64,000 nucleotides of DNA from Desarmillaria ectypa (taxonomy: Eukaryota; Basidiomycota; Agaricomycetes; Agaricales; Physalacriaceae), in assembly GCA_030407005.1 (NCBI GenBank), contig JAUDYN010000010.1, positions 248,001-312,000 on the forward strand, given 5' to 3'. The notes beneath the pieces are model-generated. The model was not told the origin of the DNA. It searched no databases and saw only the letters and a program-made list of their open reading frames with translations. Positions 10,401 through 18,158 of this stretch are shown one piece after another (positions within the stretch are counted from its first letter, which is position 1; every line of letters starts with the position of its first letter). The translations under genes and the position numbers were made by a program.

Positions 10401-12175
10401 AGCGGGTACACTTTGCAATCTAGAGTAGATTTTGCGTTGGGAATTAGCTCGATGGCGTGATCCCAGTTTCTTCGTTCTGGTAATTCATCAAAGCTTTCCT
10501 TAGAGAATAAATCTCTAAAGCTTTGATACTGAGGAGGCACGAGCTCCTCAAACGTCTGCTTTGGTTTCTCAGCATTAGCTGCAGCTGCTAATTCATTTGC
10601 GTGATGGACGGCTCGGAGGAGAATTTCTTCTTGCATATTGACGGCAAGAATACTTTCCCCTTCTTCAAGCTCTTCGTCCCATCGGTCTTCTTCATCTGCA
10701 TCTGGTAGAGTAAAGTAGTTCTGGATACAATGACATCGTCCAAATGTCAAGGTTCCTGCCTTCCAGTTGACGAAAGGGTTGTGGCGTTTAAGCCAATCGT
10801 GTCCCAAATATACAGTTTTGGAACCTAAGTCGGTGACTGCAAGGTCAATGCGTTCACTATGTCCTCCAATTGTCATTCGCAATTCTACAAATTCGGTAAC
10901 GTCTCCTGCTTTATTGCGCGTTCCATCGGCATTATAGACTGGTATAGGAGACGCGGCTTTCCTGGTGTCCAACTGGTGTTGTTGGACGTATGTTCGGTTG
11001 ATAGAGCTGCCCGTGCAGCCGCTATCCACCAACGCTCGGGTTGTCAGTACTTTTTTCCCGGTGCATGGGGAAAGTTGGATATCTACCAGGAAATCCCGAC
11101 TGGAACTCTTGGTGCTTCGAATATAACGAATGGGTTCGTGTAATTCATAGAGCTGTTCCCGGGCAATGCTCTCTCCCGTTCGTAAGCTTTGGATAAGCTC
11201 GTCGTCGATTTCTCCGAGTCGTTTAGGGTGTACCCAAATGGAGAGAACCGCTTTGGCGTTTGCCAGATCCTTGGAGTTGCGTATGGCGCGCATCGTCCAG
11301 TCAATTCCAAATGGTTTGAACCATTGGAATTCGTCTTGCTTCCCCGTGCATTCGAAAGCAATTGATACCCCCTTGTTAAGATTGGTATCGGTTTCGACGC
11401 TTCCCTGTGCCTTCGGAAGATCGAGTTTCTGTTTTTCCGGTGTTCTGCATATCGGGGTACTGGCTTTGGATTGGTTGTCTTGCCACATCCTAAACGCCGT
11501 ATCATCTTCTTCGTCGGGTACTTCAACGACGGTAGTTCTGCTGAAATGCCCCCTTTTTACCGCCTGGGCGCTAGCGGGATCCTGTCCCTTTTCCTCGGCC
11601 GGCACTACTCGCGACGGAGTTTGAAATTCCTTGGTCATTGACTCCCAGCTAGTGCCGAAGGCGACCTTCGCACGGTTGTCAACCCTGCAACTTGCCGGCC
11701 CGGTTTGGTACTCAGCTTCGTCAAGTTTTCCACTCCCCGGACCGGTTCGTCCGGGTAAAGCCTGGCCTTGGTTAGAGGCACTGTCCTGGTCCTCCGCCGA
11801 CCCTGGCGGAACTGGTGAGCTTGCCCCGCTGCTCGAAGCGGGTACTGGGATGGTCGGACTTCTGGAAGTCCCGGAGGAGTCCCGCCTACTGATCCCTGCT
11901 CGTCGCTGTGCGCTCAGCGGCGTATCCGGTGAGCACTGCTCATTGGACTTTGTTGCGGCGCCAACACCACTTGGCAAGTCCCGCTCCAGTTCGTCGGAGG
12001 CTCGGGATTTGTCACTACAGATACTAGTGTCAGCGTCTTCTAGTAGTATGACGTACCTGTTTGTTTTTGTTGATTCTTTCTTTGTCTTCGGCTTCGGTGA
12101 AGTCATAGATATATTTTTTGTAGGTAATTGTCTGTTTTCATAGTAATTAGTCCGACCCGCGGAAACCGAGGACAC
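7406..12175 (-). CDS. pol: Pol polyprotein (protease, RT, RNase H, integrase, chromodomain)
   Basis: About 1589 residues counted from a GTG at 12175. That GTG is only the edge of the open frame, which continues upstream through the gag stop in the -1 frame, so I expect a Gag-Pol fusion by -1 frameshifting. Segments by approximate residue: Ser/Pro-rich linker 1-360; aspartic protease with VDSGCTGSS near 380; RT with YLDDILIF near 737; RNase H with EADASDGAIG near 882; integrase zinc region (H-H, CETC) 1090-1135; catalytic D, D, E near 1163, 1219 and 1257; GPY/F-like KRTGPFEII; chromodomain with YLVKWKGW 1451-1510; then about 75 extra residues. All catalytic motifs are present. The product would process the polyprotein, copy the RNA and integrate the cDNA. 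Confidence 0.97.
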   Translation of the reverse strand: MSSVSAGRTNYYENRQLPTKNISMTSPKPKTKKESTKTNRYVILLEDADTSICSDKSRASDELERDLPSGVGAATKSNEQCSPDTPLSAQRRAGISRRDSSGTSRSPTIPVPASSSGASSPVPPGSAEDQDSASNQGQALPGRTGPGSGKLDEAEYQTGPASCRVDNRAKVAFGTSWESMTKEFQTPSRVVPAEEKGQDPASAQAVKRGHFSRTTVVEVPDEEDDTAFRMWQDNQSKASTPICRTPEKQKLDLPKAQGSVETDTNLNKGVSIAFECTGKQDEFQWFKPFGIDWTMRAIRNSKDLANAKAVLSIWVHPKRLGEIDDELIQSLRTGESIAREQLYELHEPIRYIRSTKSSSRDFLVDIQLSPCTGKKVLTTRALVDSGCTGSSINRTYVQQHQLDTRKAASPIPVYNADGTRNKAGDVTEFVELRMTIGGHSERIDLAVTDLGSKTVYLGHDWLKRHNPFVNWKAGTLTFGRCHCIQNYFTLPDADEEDRWDEELEEGESILAVNMQEEILLRAVHHANELAAAANAEKPKQTFEELVPPQYQSFRDLFSKESFDELPERRNWDHAIELIPNAKSTLDCKVYPLNHNEQEQLDKFLDENLSSGRIRPSKSPFASPFFFVKKKDGSLRPVQDYRKLNEMTIKNRYPLPLISELINKLRGAKYFSKLDVRWGYNNVRIRDGDEEKAAFRTNRGLFEPTVMFFGLTNSPATFQWMMNDIFKDLIAGGKVTIYLDDILIFTKSLTEHRNIVRQVLQRLRENKLFLKAEKCEFEVLETEYLGVIISENAIRMDPVKIAGIAEWPTPTKKKELQSFLGFTNFYRKFIKDYSKIVRPLTQLTGKVDWTWGSEQEQAFDQIKKLMTTNVILTIPSDDGKFRVEADASDGAIGAVLSQEKEGKWRPVAFMSKALTATERNYEIYDKELLAIMLALEEWRHYLMGANETIEIWTDHQNLQYFRKPQKLNRRQARWVTELAEYHFILQHKAGTANQKADLLSRRDDHNQGKEDNKDIVVLSPEHFRALIIPTTEERITRIRDATKQKEQWDQGIEKSLNHERGITQENEILWYDGRVYIPNDSMLRGEIIAQFHDHITAGHPGIAKTKELILREYWWPKMKKDVESYIKGCETCQRTKSDTQAKAAPLHPNAIPDTPWTHISADMITGLPESDGFDALLVIVDRFSKNILLIPCNEELSAEGWALILRNQVYAKHGMPQVVISDRGPQFVSAFMKELYRMLNITQNASTAYHPQTDGQTERVNQEVEKYLRIFVNHRQTDWVAWLPLAEFAHNNRIHSATGKSPFMVLYGRNPRLIPESIQKTGFVNPTAVDFTETMAKVHKEVHEALEKAATQMKAQYDKKKQTQREYRIGEKVWLDTANLHLPRPKKKLDDKRTGPFEIIEKSGAAAYKLKLPPHWKIHPRFNEKLLTPYVAPSFENQEQPPPPSPDLIDGQEEYEIEEVLDSRTRKVRSKRGQPSREVTDYLVKWKGWTHEHNSWVRENEMKNASEAIQEYKASVNRAVYAPKIATRKIVVKILDHEYSEHGDVAYLAKRTDGRVKWIINPDEEIWKKLIDQYWVNQIATQYDTPLEEP

Positions 12176-12187
12176 ACCTTGAGACTT

Positions 12188-12220
12188 GGGCGTGCAAGGG
12201 GAATCGAACCCTTGACGCCC
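12188..12220 (-). promoter_or_regulatory. Gag-pol junction hairpin resembling a tRNA top half
   Basis: It starts on the G of the gag TAG. Outer stem GGGCGT (12220-12215) pairs with ACGCCC (12193-12188). Inner stem CAAGGG (12214-12209) pairs with CCCTTG (12200-12195). The loop is TTCGATTC, with one bulged C at 12194. The same 33-nt fold occurs in all four copies that reach this point, with compensatory changes. It lies where a frameshift or readthrough stimulator would act. The gag codons just before are GTA AAA GAG TAG, so an A-AAA slip into the -1 frame is possible. The 12-bp stack and T-loop-like loop look like an acceptor/T-arm minihelix. Confidence 0.8.
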
Positions 12221-14745
12221 TACTCTTTTACCTCCTCGATCTTGGAGGTGCTTGGCACCACTGCGTCAGTGGGCCCCACGTATCTCACCACGTTCTTCTC
12301 TTTTCTTGTAGGGCAATCCCTGCTCAGGTGACCCTTTTGGTCGCACCTGAAGCAGCGCCCCTCGGCTCGTTGCCGGTCTACGTCCATGGGCTTCCCCGCC
12401 CCCCCGTACGTCGTCCACTTACCGGTTCCAGCATCGCGACCGGTTCCCCCACTCCCAACACTCGGTTTTGGAGCCGAGGAGCTTGTCGCCCCAGCGGTGT
12501 TCTTGCCGCTGGGTTGCTGTTGTTGGGGACGCGGGCCCTGCTTCTGGCCGTCCCGAGGCATACTCGTGGTCTGGTCAAAGACCCACTTCCGCTGTCTCTC
12601 TTCATACATTCGGAGAATGCGTTCCTTCCACTCTGGGTATGAGCGCGGAATGCTCACTCCCATGTTCGAGATAAAGGTGGTATAGGAGCTGGGGACTCCT
12701 AGTCGTACCGCCTTTACCATCGCGCCTCTTTCCGCCTCGTCGGATCTCCGGCCCGCTAGCTTTGCTTCCTCTTCCAGCTTCTGGAAGTAGTGGGAGGCGG
12801 GCTGTGCTCCCATGCGCAGATCGAACATGCGCTTTTCGTGGATTTCCTCGATCGCCGGATCTCGGAATTGTCTTGTGACTAAGTCGACGAAGTCGGCCCA
12901 GTTGGGGTATCGGAAGTGGGCAGCGGTGCCATCAAAGGCATCGCCTACCCAGTATTCGGGTCTCTTGTAGACCCACCAGTCCTTGGCGGCTCCCTCAAAG
13001 TGGGATGTCGCGAATAATACCAGGTGCGACGGTACCTGGAAATAGTGTCGGAACACTTCGAAATAGGCGATACAATCGCCTATGAAGCGTTCGATGTCGT
13101 CATGGTCCCCTTTGAACGGGGCGGGGACCTTGACAAGGGTTGGCTTGATGCCCAAGTAAGGGGCATCAGCGGCGGCATTCCCGACCGGATTCGGGATTGG
13201 GTCAGGTGGTCCCTGACCAGGGGGTGGTCTTGGGATCGAAAATCGATCCGGCCTGTACCCCGGGTACCCCCTTGGTGGTCCCGGCGGTCTTCCCCTCTCC
13301 GGCTCCTTCTCTTGCTCTTGGGCTCGGAGGTAGTCCGCTAGTGTCTTGCGGGCGGCGTTTTCTTTGTCGAGCTCGCTACGCATCTCCGCTATGCGCCGCT
13401 CTTTTTCCTGTAACTCGGTTCGCATGTGCTGCCGAGTTTCTTCTGCCGTGGCAGGATTCCTTGACGCCCCTGCAGTGGCGTTTCCTGCCGGCGTTCCTTC
13501 CGCTTCCATTTCTTCTCCTGCTCCTGCAAAGAGAAGACTGCCACCCTGATAAGGGTGGTATCCTTGATGACGCACCTGATGATGAGGAGGTGAGTCGGGA
13601 AGTGGTCGTGGGTTTACGACCGGGGTATCCGGTAGGTAACCCGGATAGATTTCGTATTGAGGGTGGTGGTATTCCATCCCTCTGTAGTAACCTGTATCGT
13701 AGGTAAACGTATTATATTGAGGCTCTTCTTCCTCAATCTTCTCGTGCCATCTCCAGCCTCCAGAGATGCTGGAGGGTCCTGTCCAGCTCTCGTTGCTCGC
13801 GTGGGGTCCTGGGTAATAACCCTGGAAAACGATCCCCGGCGGCGGGACCGAAGATTGACCGGTCGCGGTTGGAGCGAATCCGGTGATTGACGATGAGGGC
13901 CCTGGCGTTGCTAGGGCCTTCCATCGGTACTTGGATGGGGTCGCCCCTGTTAAGGGCGAGCCACTCATCCATCTCCATTCTGGGTTCTCCCCAGAGATCT
14001 CGGGTTTCGACGTCCCTTCGTCGAATTTCCCATGCTGCGGTCCGGTATGGACCGAATATTCTCCGATCGTAGTCGGAGAGCTCTGGCCACGTGTAATCGA
14101 GCCCGTCGGAGTTGAAGGGATCGTCGGGGGCGAGGGGAGCGGTCTGGGTGTGGATTCCGACGAGACCGTCGTCGGATTCGTCATCGGAGATTTCGATGAC
14201 GGGGAGGGAGGAGATGGAGATTTCCTCTCTGCTTGGCCACCGCTCACGGCTCCAGGGTCCGTAAGGGTGGTTCCGATCCATTCCGGGATCGTCGGGGTGT
14301 CGGGGTCCGTTGAAGTTGGACCCGTTGCTGCTGTTGCTGTCGTCGCTGTTGGACGACGAGGAATCGGACCTTCGCTGGGATTGGCGAAAGGTGGGGTTTC
14401 TTGGACGAGGGGGGGGACCGGGGTATGGGGGCGGGGGTTCATCCCCGTCAGACCATACATCCCTCTCGTGTTCCTCGGTCTCCTCAGGACCGATTGTTGG
14501 TTGCTCCATTGCTGCGGTGGATCGTTCCAACCGGCTCCGGAGGAGGAGAACCCTTGCGTTGTAGGCGAGGGCATTTCGGGCAATTCGTTCCCGAAGTTCT
14601 GCGATCCCCGGAGACGGGGGCCGCGAATTAGTACTCTCCTCGGAGGAGGAGGAGGGCCCGATGATGAATCGGATCCGGGGACGAACGAGTGGAATCTCCT
14701 CTCGTTCTCCCAGTCTTGCGGGGGATATCCCCCTGGGAAGGTCAT
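12220..14745 (-). CDS. gag: Gag polyprotein
   Basis: 841 residues from the ATG at 14745, the second AUG of the predicted mRNA. The N-terminal third is rich in Pro, Ser, Gly and Arg and is read in the +1 frame over ORF A (overlap 13733-14745). The middle has a Glu/Arg-rich, probably coiled-coil stretch (about residues 415-475). A capsid-type region with HFEGAAKDWW and a downstream GRCFRCDQKGHL zinc knuckle of C-x2-C-x4-H-x4-C form (about 790-810) follow. It ends in EEVKE and TAG at the junction hairpin. It should build the virus-like particle and package RNA. The capsid and knuckle are typical of Ty3/gypsy Gag. The long N-terminal part has no relative I recognise. Confidence 0.93.
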   Translation of the reverse strand: MTFPGGYPPQDWENERRFHSFVPGSDSSSGPPPPPRRVLIRGPRLRGSQNFGNELPEMPSPTTQGFSSSGAGWNDPPQQWSNQQSVLRRPRNTRGMYGLTGMNPRPHTPVPPLVQETPPFANPSEGPIPRRPTATTATAATGPTSTDPDTPTIPEWIGTTLTDPGAVSGGQAERKSPSPPSPSSKSPMTNPTTVSSESTPRPLPSPPTIPSTPTGSITRGQSSPTTIGEYSVHTGPQHGKFDEGTSKPEISGENPEWRWMSGSPLTGATPSKYRWKALATPGPSSSITGFAPTATGQSSVPPPGIVFQGYYPGPHASNESWTGPSSISGGWRWHEKIEEEEPQYNTFTYDTGYYRGMEYHHPQYEIYPGYLPDTPVVNPRPLPDSPPHHQVRHQGYHPYQGGSLLFAGAGEEMEAEGTPAGNATAGASRNPATAEETRQHMRTELQEKERRIAEMRSELDKENAARKTLADYLRAQEQEKEPERGRPPGPPRGYPGYRPDRFSIPRPPPGQGPPDPIPNPVGNAAADAPYLGIKPTLVKVPAPFKGDHDDIERFIGDCIAYFEVFRHYFQVPSHLVLFATSHFEGAAKDWWVYKRPEYWVGDAFDGTAAHFRYPNWADFVDLVTRQFRDPAIEEIHEKRMFDLRMGAQPASHYFQKLEEEAKLAGRRSDEAERGAMVKAVRLGVPSSYTTFISNMGVSIPRSYPEWKERILRMYEERQRKWVFDQTTSMPRDGQKQGPRPQQQQPSGKNTAGATSSSAPKPSVGSGGTGRDAGTGKWTTYGGAGKPMDVDRQRAEGRCFRCDQKGHLSRDCPTRKEKNVVRYVGPTDAVVPSTSKIEEVKE

Positions 14746-14935
14746 GTGTGGCGGGCGAAACGGGACGGGGTTCTGGTTCTGGTCTCCGGGGTTGTCTTCT
14801 TAGCAAGGCCCGGAGTTCTTCCTCGTAAATAAGTACGGCGAGGACCGTAAAAAAGGATAATAAAATGGCGCCGCCAATGGCAACGCCGAGGGAGACGGTT
14901 CGGGGTTCTTGAGAGTTTCTGTCTTCTCCGGACAT
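13733..14935 (-). CDS. ORF A: membrane-segment protein overprinted on gag
   Basis: 400 residues from the first AUG of the predicted transcript (14935; bases CTC precede it, a weak context). Residues about 16-38 form a hydrophobic segment ending VLIYEEE, then basic residues, so a membrane anchor with a cytosolic tail is likely. The middle is Pro/Ser/acidic. The C-terminal 130 residues contain WPELS, IFGPYR and MDEWLALNRGDPI. These recur in the family-B copy (4830-5069), copy 3 (18549-18869) and, in part, family C (59259-59447). Gag is +1 relative to it in every copy. No domain is recognised. It could help assembly at a membrane, or be fused to Gag by frameshifting. It is not an env placed after pol. 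Confidence 0.85.
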   Translation of the reverse strand: MSGEDRNSQEPRTVSLGVAIGGAILLSFFTVLAVLIYEEELRALLRRQPRRPEPEPRPVSPATHDLPRGISPARLGEREEIPLVRPRIRFIIGPSSSSEESTNSRPPSPGIAELRERIARNALAYNARVLLLRSRLERSTAAMEQPTIGPEETEEHERDVWSDGDEPPPPYPGPPPRPRNPTFRQSQRRSDSSSSNSDDSNSSNGSNFNGPRHPDDPGMDRNHPYGPWSRERWPSREEISISSLPVIEISDDESDDGLVGIHTQTAPLAPDDPFNSDGLDYTWPELSDYDRRIFGPYRTAAWEIRRRDVETRDLWGEPRMEMDEWLALNRGDPIQVPMEGPSNARALIVNHRIRSNRDRSIFGPAAGDRFPGLLPRTPREQRELDRTLQHLWRLEMARED

Positions 14936-14983
14936 GAGTTCTTCTATACGGCTAGCGTAATAGAAGAAGAGTTGGTTGGAAAT

Positions 14984-14996
14984 ATCTCTTGTTTTA
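14984..14996 (-). promoter_or_regulatory. Self-primer binding site of the intact element
   Basis: The 13 bases touching the 5' LTR (minus strand TAAAACAAGAGAT) are the exact reverse complement of ATCTCTTGTTTTA in the LTR (15151-15139). The match runs to 14 bases. No tRNA-type TGG primer site is present. Confidence 0.9.
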
Positions 14997-15419
14997 TGTT
15001 AGGCACCGCCTTGGGCACGTGACTTGGGACGGTCAGGTGATCCTCTCTGGGCCGTTACGCGTTCGAACGATCACCCAAGTGAGAGAACTACGCTAATAGT
15101 CTTTAGTGTAGTGCGAGTAAGGAGTATATGATGTTAATTAAAACAAGAGATAAAGTACAATGGTCTAATATACTCTGTTTATATAGTATTCCTACGGCGT
15201 TATATTTAGATGAAACGCTACGGTCCATGCACAAACGGTGCTGAAGTAGGACGATCCGGGAGGATCATAGAGCCAATAGTAGTTGTCTGGGGTGACAGAT
15301 GGTGAGAATGAGGGTGGTTGTCGGCAAATATCTGGATACGAGTCGGTTTCTGGACTAGATTAGATGGATGAGTCATGGATATGACTCGGATAAGATAAGA
15401 TAACGGAAAAATCGTAACA
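14997..15419 (-). repeat. 5' LTR of the intact element
   Basis: 423 bp, TGTTA...TAACA, identical to the 3' LTR except A at 15326. Confidence 0.97.
15151..15185 (-). promoter_or_regulatory. LTR core promoter and inferred transcript start
   Basis: TATATAAA on the minus strand at 15185-15178. The base 34 nt downstream (15151) begins the sequence complementary to the primer site. The same spacing (33-35 nt) is seen in the family B, C and D LTRs, so I place the mRNA 5' end here. Confidence 0.75.
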
Positions 15420-15424
15420 TTCAG
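15420..15424. repeat. Target-site duplication TTCAG (right)
   Basis: Matches 6946-6950. Confidence 0.95.
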
Positions 15425-15555
15425 AGTCTGAAATGGAATTGTATTTTTTTGTGTTTTTAATTGTCCTAATGCATGTATGTAAGTCTGACCCATGGAAACC
15501 AAGGACTCACCCCTGGAGGTATGGGTCAAACAAGAGGAATCAAACCCTTGTTGAC
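15425..15555 (-). pseudogene. Pol start of copy 3
   Basis: The pol frame directly after the copy-3 gag stop. It reads SMGQTYIHAL and then runs into the family-A insertion. It is in the -1 frame relative to gag, as in the intact element, and continues at 6950. Confidence 0.75.
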
Positions 15556-15556
15556 C
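15524..15556 (-). promoter_or_regulatory. Gag-pol junction hairpin, copy 3
   Basis: Starts on the G of TAG. The outer stem is GGTCAA/TTGACC (fully paired but different in sequence from family A). The inner stem is CAAGGG/CTCTTG with one G-T pair, and the loop is TTTGATTC. Confidence 0.78.
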
Positions 15557-16796
15557 TACTCTTTTACCTCCTTGATCTTGGCCATAGGTGGCACCACTTC
15601 ATTAGTGGGCCCTACTGATCTAACATTCTTGAAGTCTTTTCTTCTAAGATAATCCTTGGCCATGTGGCCCTTCTTATTGCACTGGAAGCATCTTCCTTCT
15701 GCCTTTTGTTGGTCTACCTCCATCAGTTGTCCTGATCCCCCATATGTTATCCATTGGCCCATTCCCAAATCCTGACTGAGACTAGTATTGGCTATCAGCT
15801 TTGGAGCTGAATGACTTGTTGCCCCAGCAGCAGCTTTGCCACTGGGTTGATGTTGTTGGGAATCGGGATGGGAGTCCTTTTTCTGCCCATCCCAGAGAAT
15901 TCCCGCCATCTGGTCAAATACCCATTTATGCTGTCTCTCCTCATACATGTGTGATATTCTCTCCTTCCACTCTGGATATGTGTGTGGAATATTAATGCCC
16001 ATATTGGAGATAAATGTCATATAGGAGGTTGGTACTCCTAGATGTATGGCCTTTATCATGGTGCCATACTCATGCTTATCAGTTTGTTGGCCTGCCAATT
16101 TAGCCTCTTCCTCCAGCATCTGAAAGTAATGGGAGGTGGGCTGCATTCCCATCTGGAGGTCAAACATCCTCTTCTCATAGACTTCCTTGATGGCAGGGTC
16201 TCTAAATTGTCATGAGACCATATCAATGAAGTCTTCTCAAGAAGGATATCTGAAGTGGGCAAGGGTGCTGTCATAGGCATCCCCAACCCAAAATTTGGGT
16301 CTCTTGTAGACCCACCAGTCCTTGGTGGTCCCCTCAAAGTGGAAGGTCATGAATAGTACCAGATGCAATGGCAACTGGAAGAAATGTCAGAACACTTTGA
16401 CATAAGCAATGCAATCACCTATAAAGCACTTGATGTCATCATGGTCCCCCTTGAATGGCTTGGAGGGCTGGACAAGGATTTGCTTGATCCCCATGTATGG
16501 GGCATTGTCAGAGGCATTCCTGACAGGATTGGGTAAAGGGTTGGGGGGACCCTTTCTGGGGAGCAGTCTTGGGATTGAATAGCAATCTGATCAGGGAGGC
16601 TCTGTTGGCCTCCCATGCTTGGGTTCCTTCCCTTTGTCATTTTTGCAGAGATAGTCTGCCATCTCCTTTTGGACAGCTTCTTTCTTTGCAAGTTCTTCAT
16701 GCATCTCCTTGATGCATTGTTCCTTCTCAGCTAACATGGTGTTTGTCTGTTGCTGGAGTTCCTCCATTGTGGCAGAGGATAGCCCTGCAGGGGTGG
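15556..16796 (-). pseudogene. C-terminal two-thirds of copy-3 gag
   Basis: An open segment (16167-15556) carries the region that aligns with the intact gag C-terminus, with MFDLQMGMQP, then a zinc knuckle CFQCNKKGHMAKDY in which the last cysteine is replaced by tyrosine. It ends EVKE and TAG. Upstream pieces (16337-16056, 16700-16419, 16815-16591) cover the capsid and coiled-coil parts in broken frames. The N-terminal part continues at 18159 beyond an E LTR. Arg-to-stop changes (for example near 16210) fit CpG decay. Not expressible as Gag. Confidence 0.85.
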
Positions 16797-18158
16797 TGAT
16801 ATGCCATCTATGCATTCACACCTAGATTTTGTGATTTTGTAATAATACTATTGAACATCTATCCTATACTAGTGATACATAGAGGACTATAGCTGAGGCT
16901 TCAAGCTGATAGTTAAAAGCAGTAAGCAACTGGTAGAGCCAGGACTTAGATGCAACACCATTAGTGGGTTAAATCTACCAGCCGGCCAGACTAGTAACTC
17001 GAATGCTAGCAGGACTAAGTGAAATACAGCCACTAGCAAATGAAGGATGCTACTAGCACACCAAAACCAGGAGCAGAGTACACAGATCTCATAAAGTTCT
17101 GTCACTAGCAGCCCAGACTGGGCATAAATGCCTAAGTCAGGATAACTAGTCACATGGCAATCTTGAAACAGGACTTAGAAATAAATTAGGAATGGATTAA
17201 CCTTGAGCCCAGATCCAACTATTGTGATATAGATCTCTTATGATCAATACTAGTGGAGCTGGACTGCACCCTCAATCATGATTGGATAGCTGTTACAGGT
17301 ACCAATATCCGGATATTCATATAACCGCATTACTAGGGCCTGTAGTTGTGCCAAGGGTGCGGAAAGACCAACTGTGGAGTCTCTAGACCGAATATTTGAA
17401 AAGAAAACAGACTAGACCAACTATTGTGTGATTATTCACCATTATTCATGACTAGCCAAGAAATCCTTACCAATATACCCTATACCCAGATGATATTTAT
17501 AGTTCTGCCTCAGTAGTATATAAGTAGTGGGATGGGCAGTCATGCAAAGCAGGCAAGCCATCTCCACAGTTGAGCCCTCACTGGTAGTAACTGGTGTCCC
17601 CAATTAAAGGCTTTTGTGCTTAACCTCGATGAAGTGATTAATAGTCGCTAAGTCACCCTTAGAATTACATTGAATTGAAGTCCCTTAGAGTCACTGTTGT
17701 GTCCTGCAAAGGTCCAGAGTGTTTTGAAGTTAGTTCAAGCAAAGTTCTTGGAGTTATAGTATTATTCTTAGGCCAAGAGCACCACTAGTTAGCCAAGAGC
17801 GTGACTAGTCAAATGTTTATCACTTGTAGGAAGCAGTATAGGGTCAAGAGAGCCACTAGTTTGAAGCAGTTTCAGTCAGAACAAGCGCAGTAGCTCAAAC
17901 CAAGTCACTCTTTACCCAATTGCGTCTTACCAACCCCATTAGTGTGATTAGTACTTTGTATAAACTCACTAGTAATGAATAAAATATCTTCAAGACAATT
18001 GTACTTGATTATTGAAGTCTGCAGAGTGCTTCCATCATACTCGAAACTGCCCAAATTCAATATTGGTGATTAAGTGTAGAGTAGTAAGAGGTTTAGTGTG
18101 ATTGGTGTTCATTGCCATTCCCTAATTCTTTTGTCACTCACCATTACCAAGCACATCA
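16797..18158 (+). repeat. E-family LTR (1.36 kb) inside copy-3 gag
   Basis: Bounded by TGATATGCC and AAGCACATCA. TATATAAG near 17518 gives a plus-strand orientation. It splits copy-3 gag at a point corresponding to the CCTGCAG region of the intact copy. Compared with the 1430-bp E copies it lacks about 70-80 bp covering most of the small ORF after the TATA box. The flanks are GTGG and GCGG, possibly a C-to-T-altered target duplication. Confidence 0.8.

Larger units (their letters stand above)
6951..15419 (-). mobile_element. Intact, recently inserted family-A Ty3/gypsy chromovirus
   Basis: 8469 bp on the minus strand. Order: 5' LTR (15419-14997), self-primer site, ORF A, overlapping gag, junction hairpin, pol, small hairpin, polypurine tract, 3' LTR (7373-6951). 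The two 423-bp LTRs differ at one position only (7280 G against 15326 A, at a CpG). Both flanks carry TTCAG. ORF A, gag and pol have no stops. Pol ends in a chromodomain, which places it among chromoviruses, and self-priming resembles the Tf1/sushi lineage. It sits inside the pol start of copy 3. I infer that it is potentially autonomous. Confidence 0.97.

Noticed and set aside
11631..12143. 170-codon plus-strand frame opposite the pol linker
   Set aside because: Antisense shadow. No start context, no homologous frame in the decayed copies.
12173..12175. GTG as the start codon of pol
   Set aside because: The frame is open further upstream across the gag stop. A eukaryotic GTG start is unlikely and a gag-pol shift fits better.
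12188..12220. A tRNA gene (T-loop-like TTCGATT with an acceptor-like stem)
   Set aside because: No D arm or anticodon arm. The sequence is only 33 nt and lies between gag and pol in every element copy.
13883..14803. 306-codon plus-strand frame opposite gag and ORF A
   Set aside because: An antisense shadow favoured by the GC-rich composition of the dual-coding region. It is not open in the other copies.
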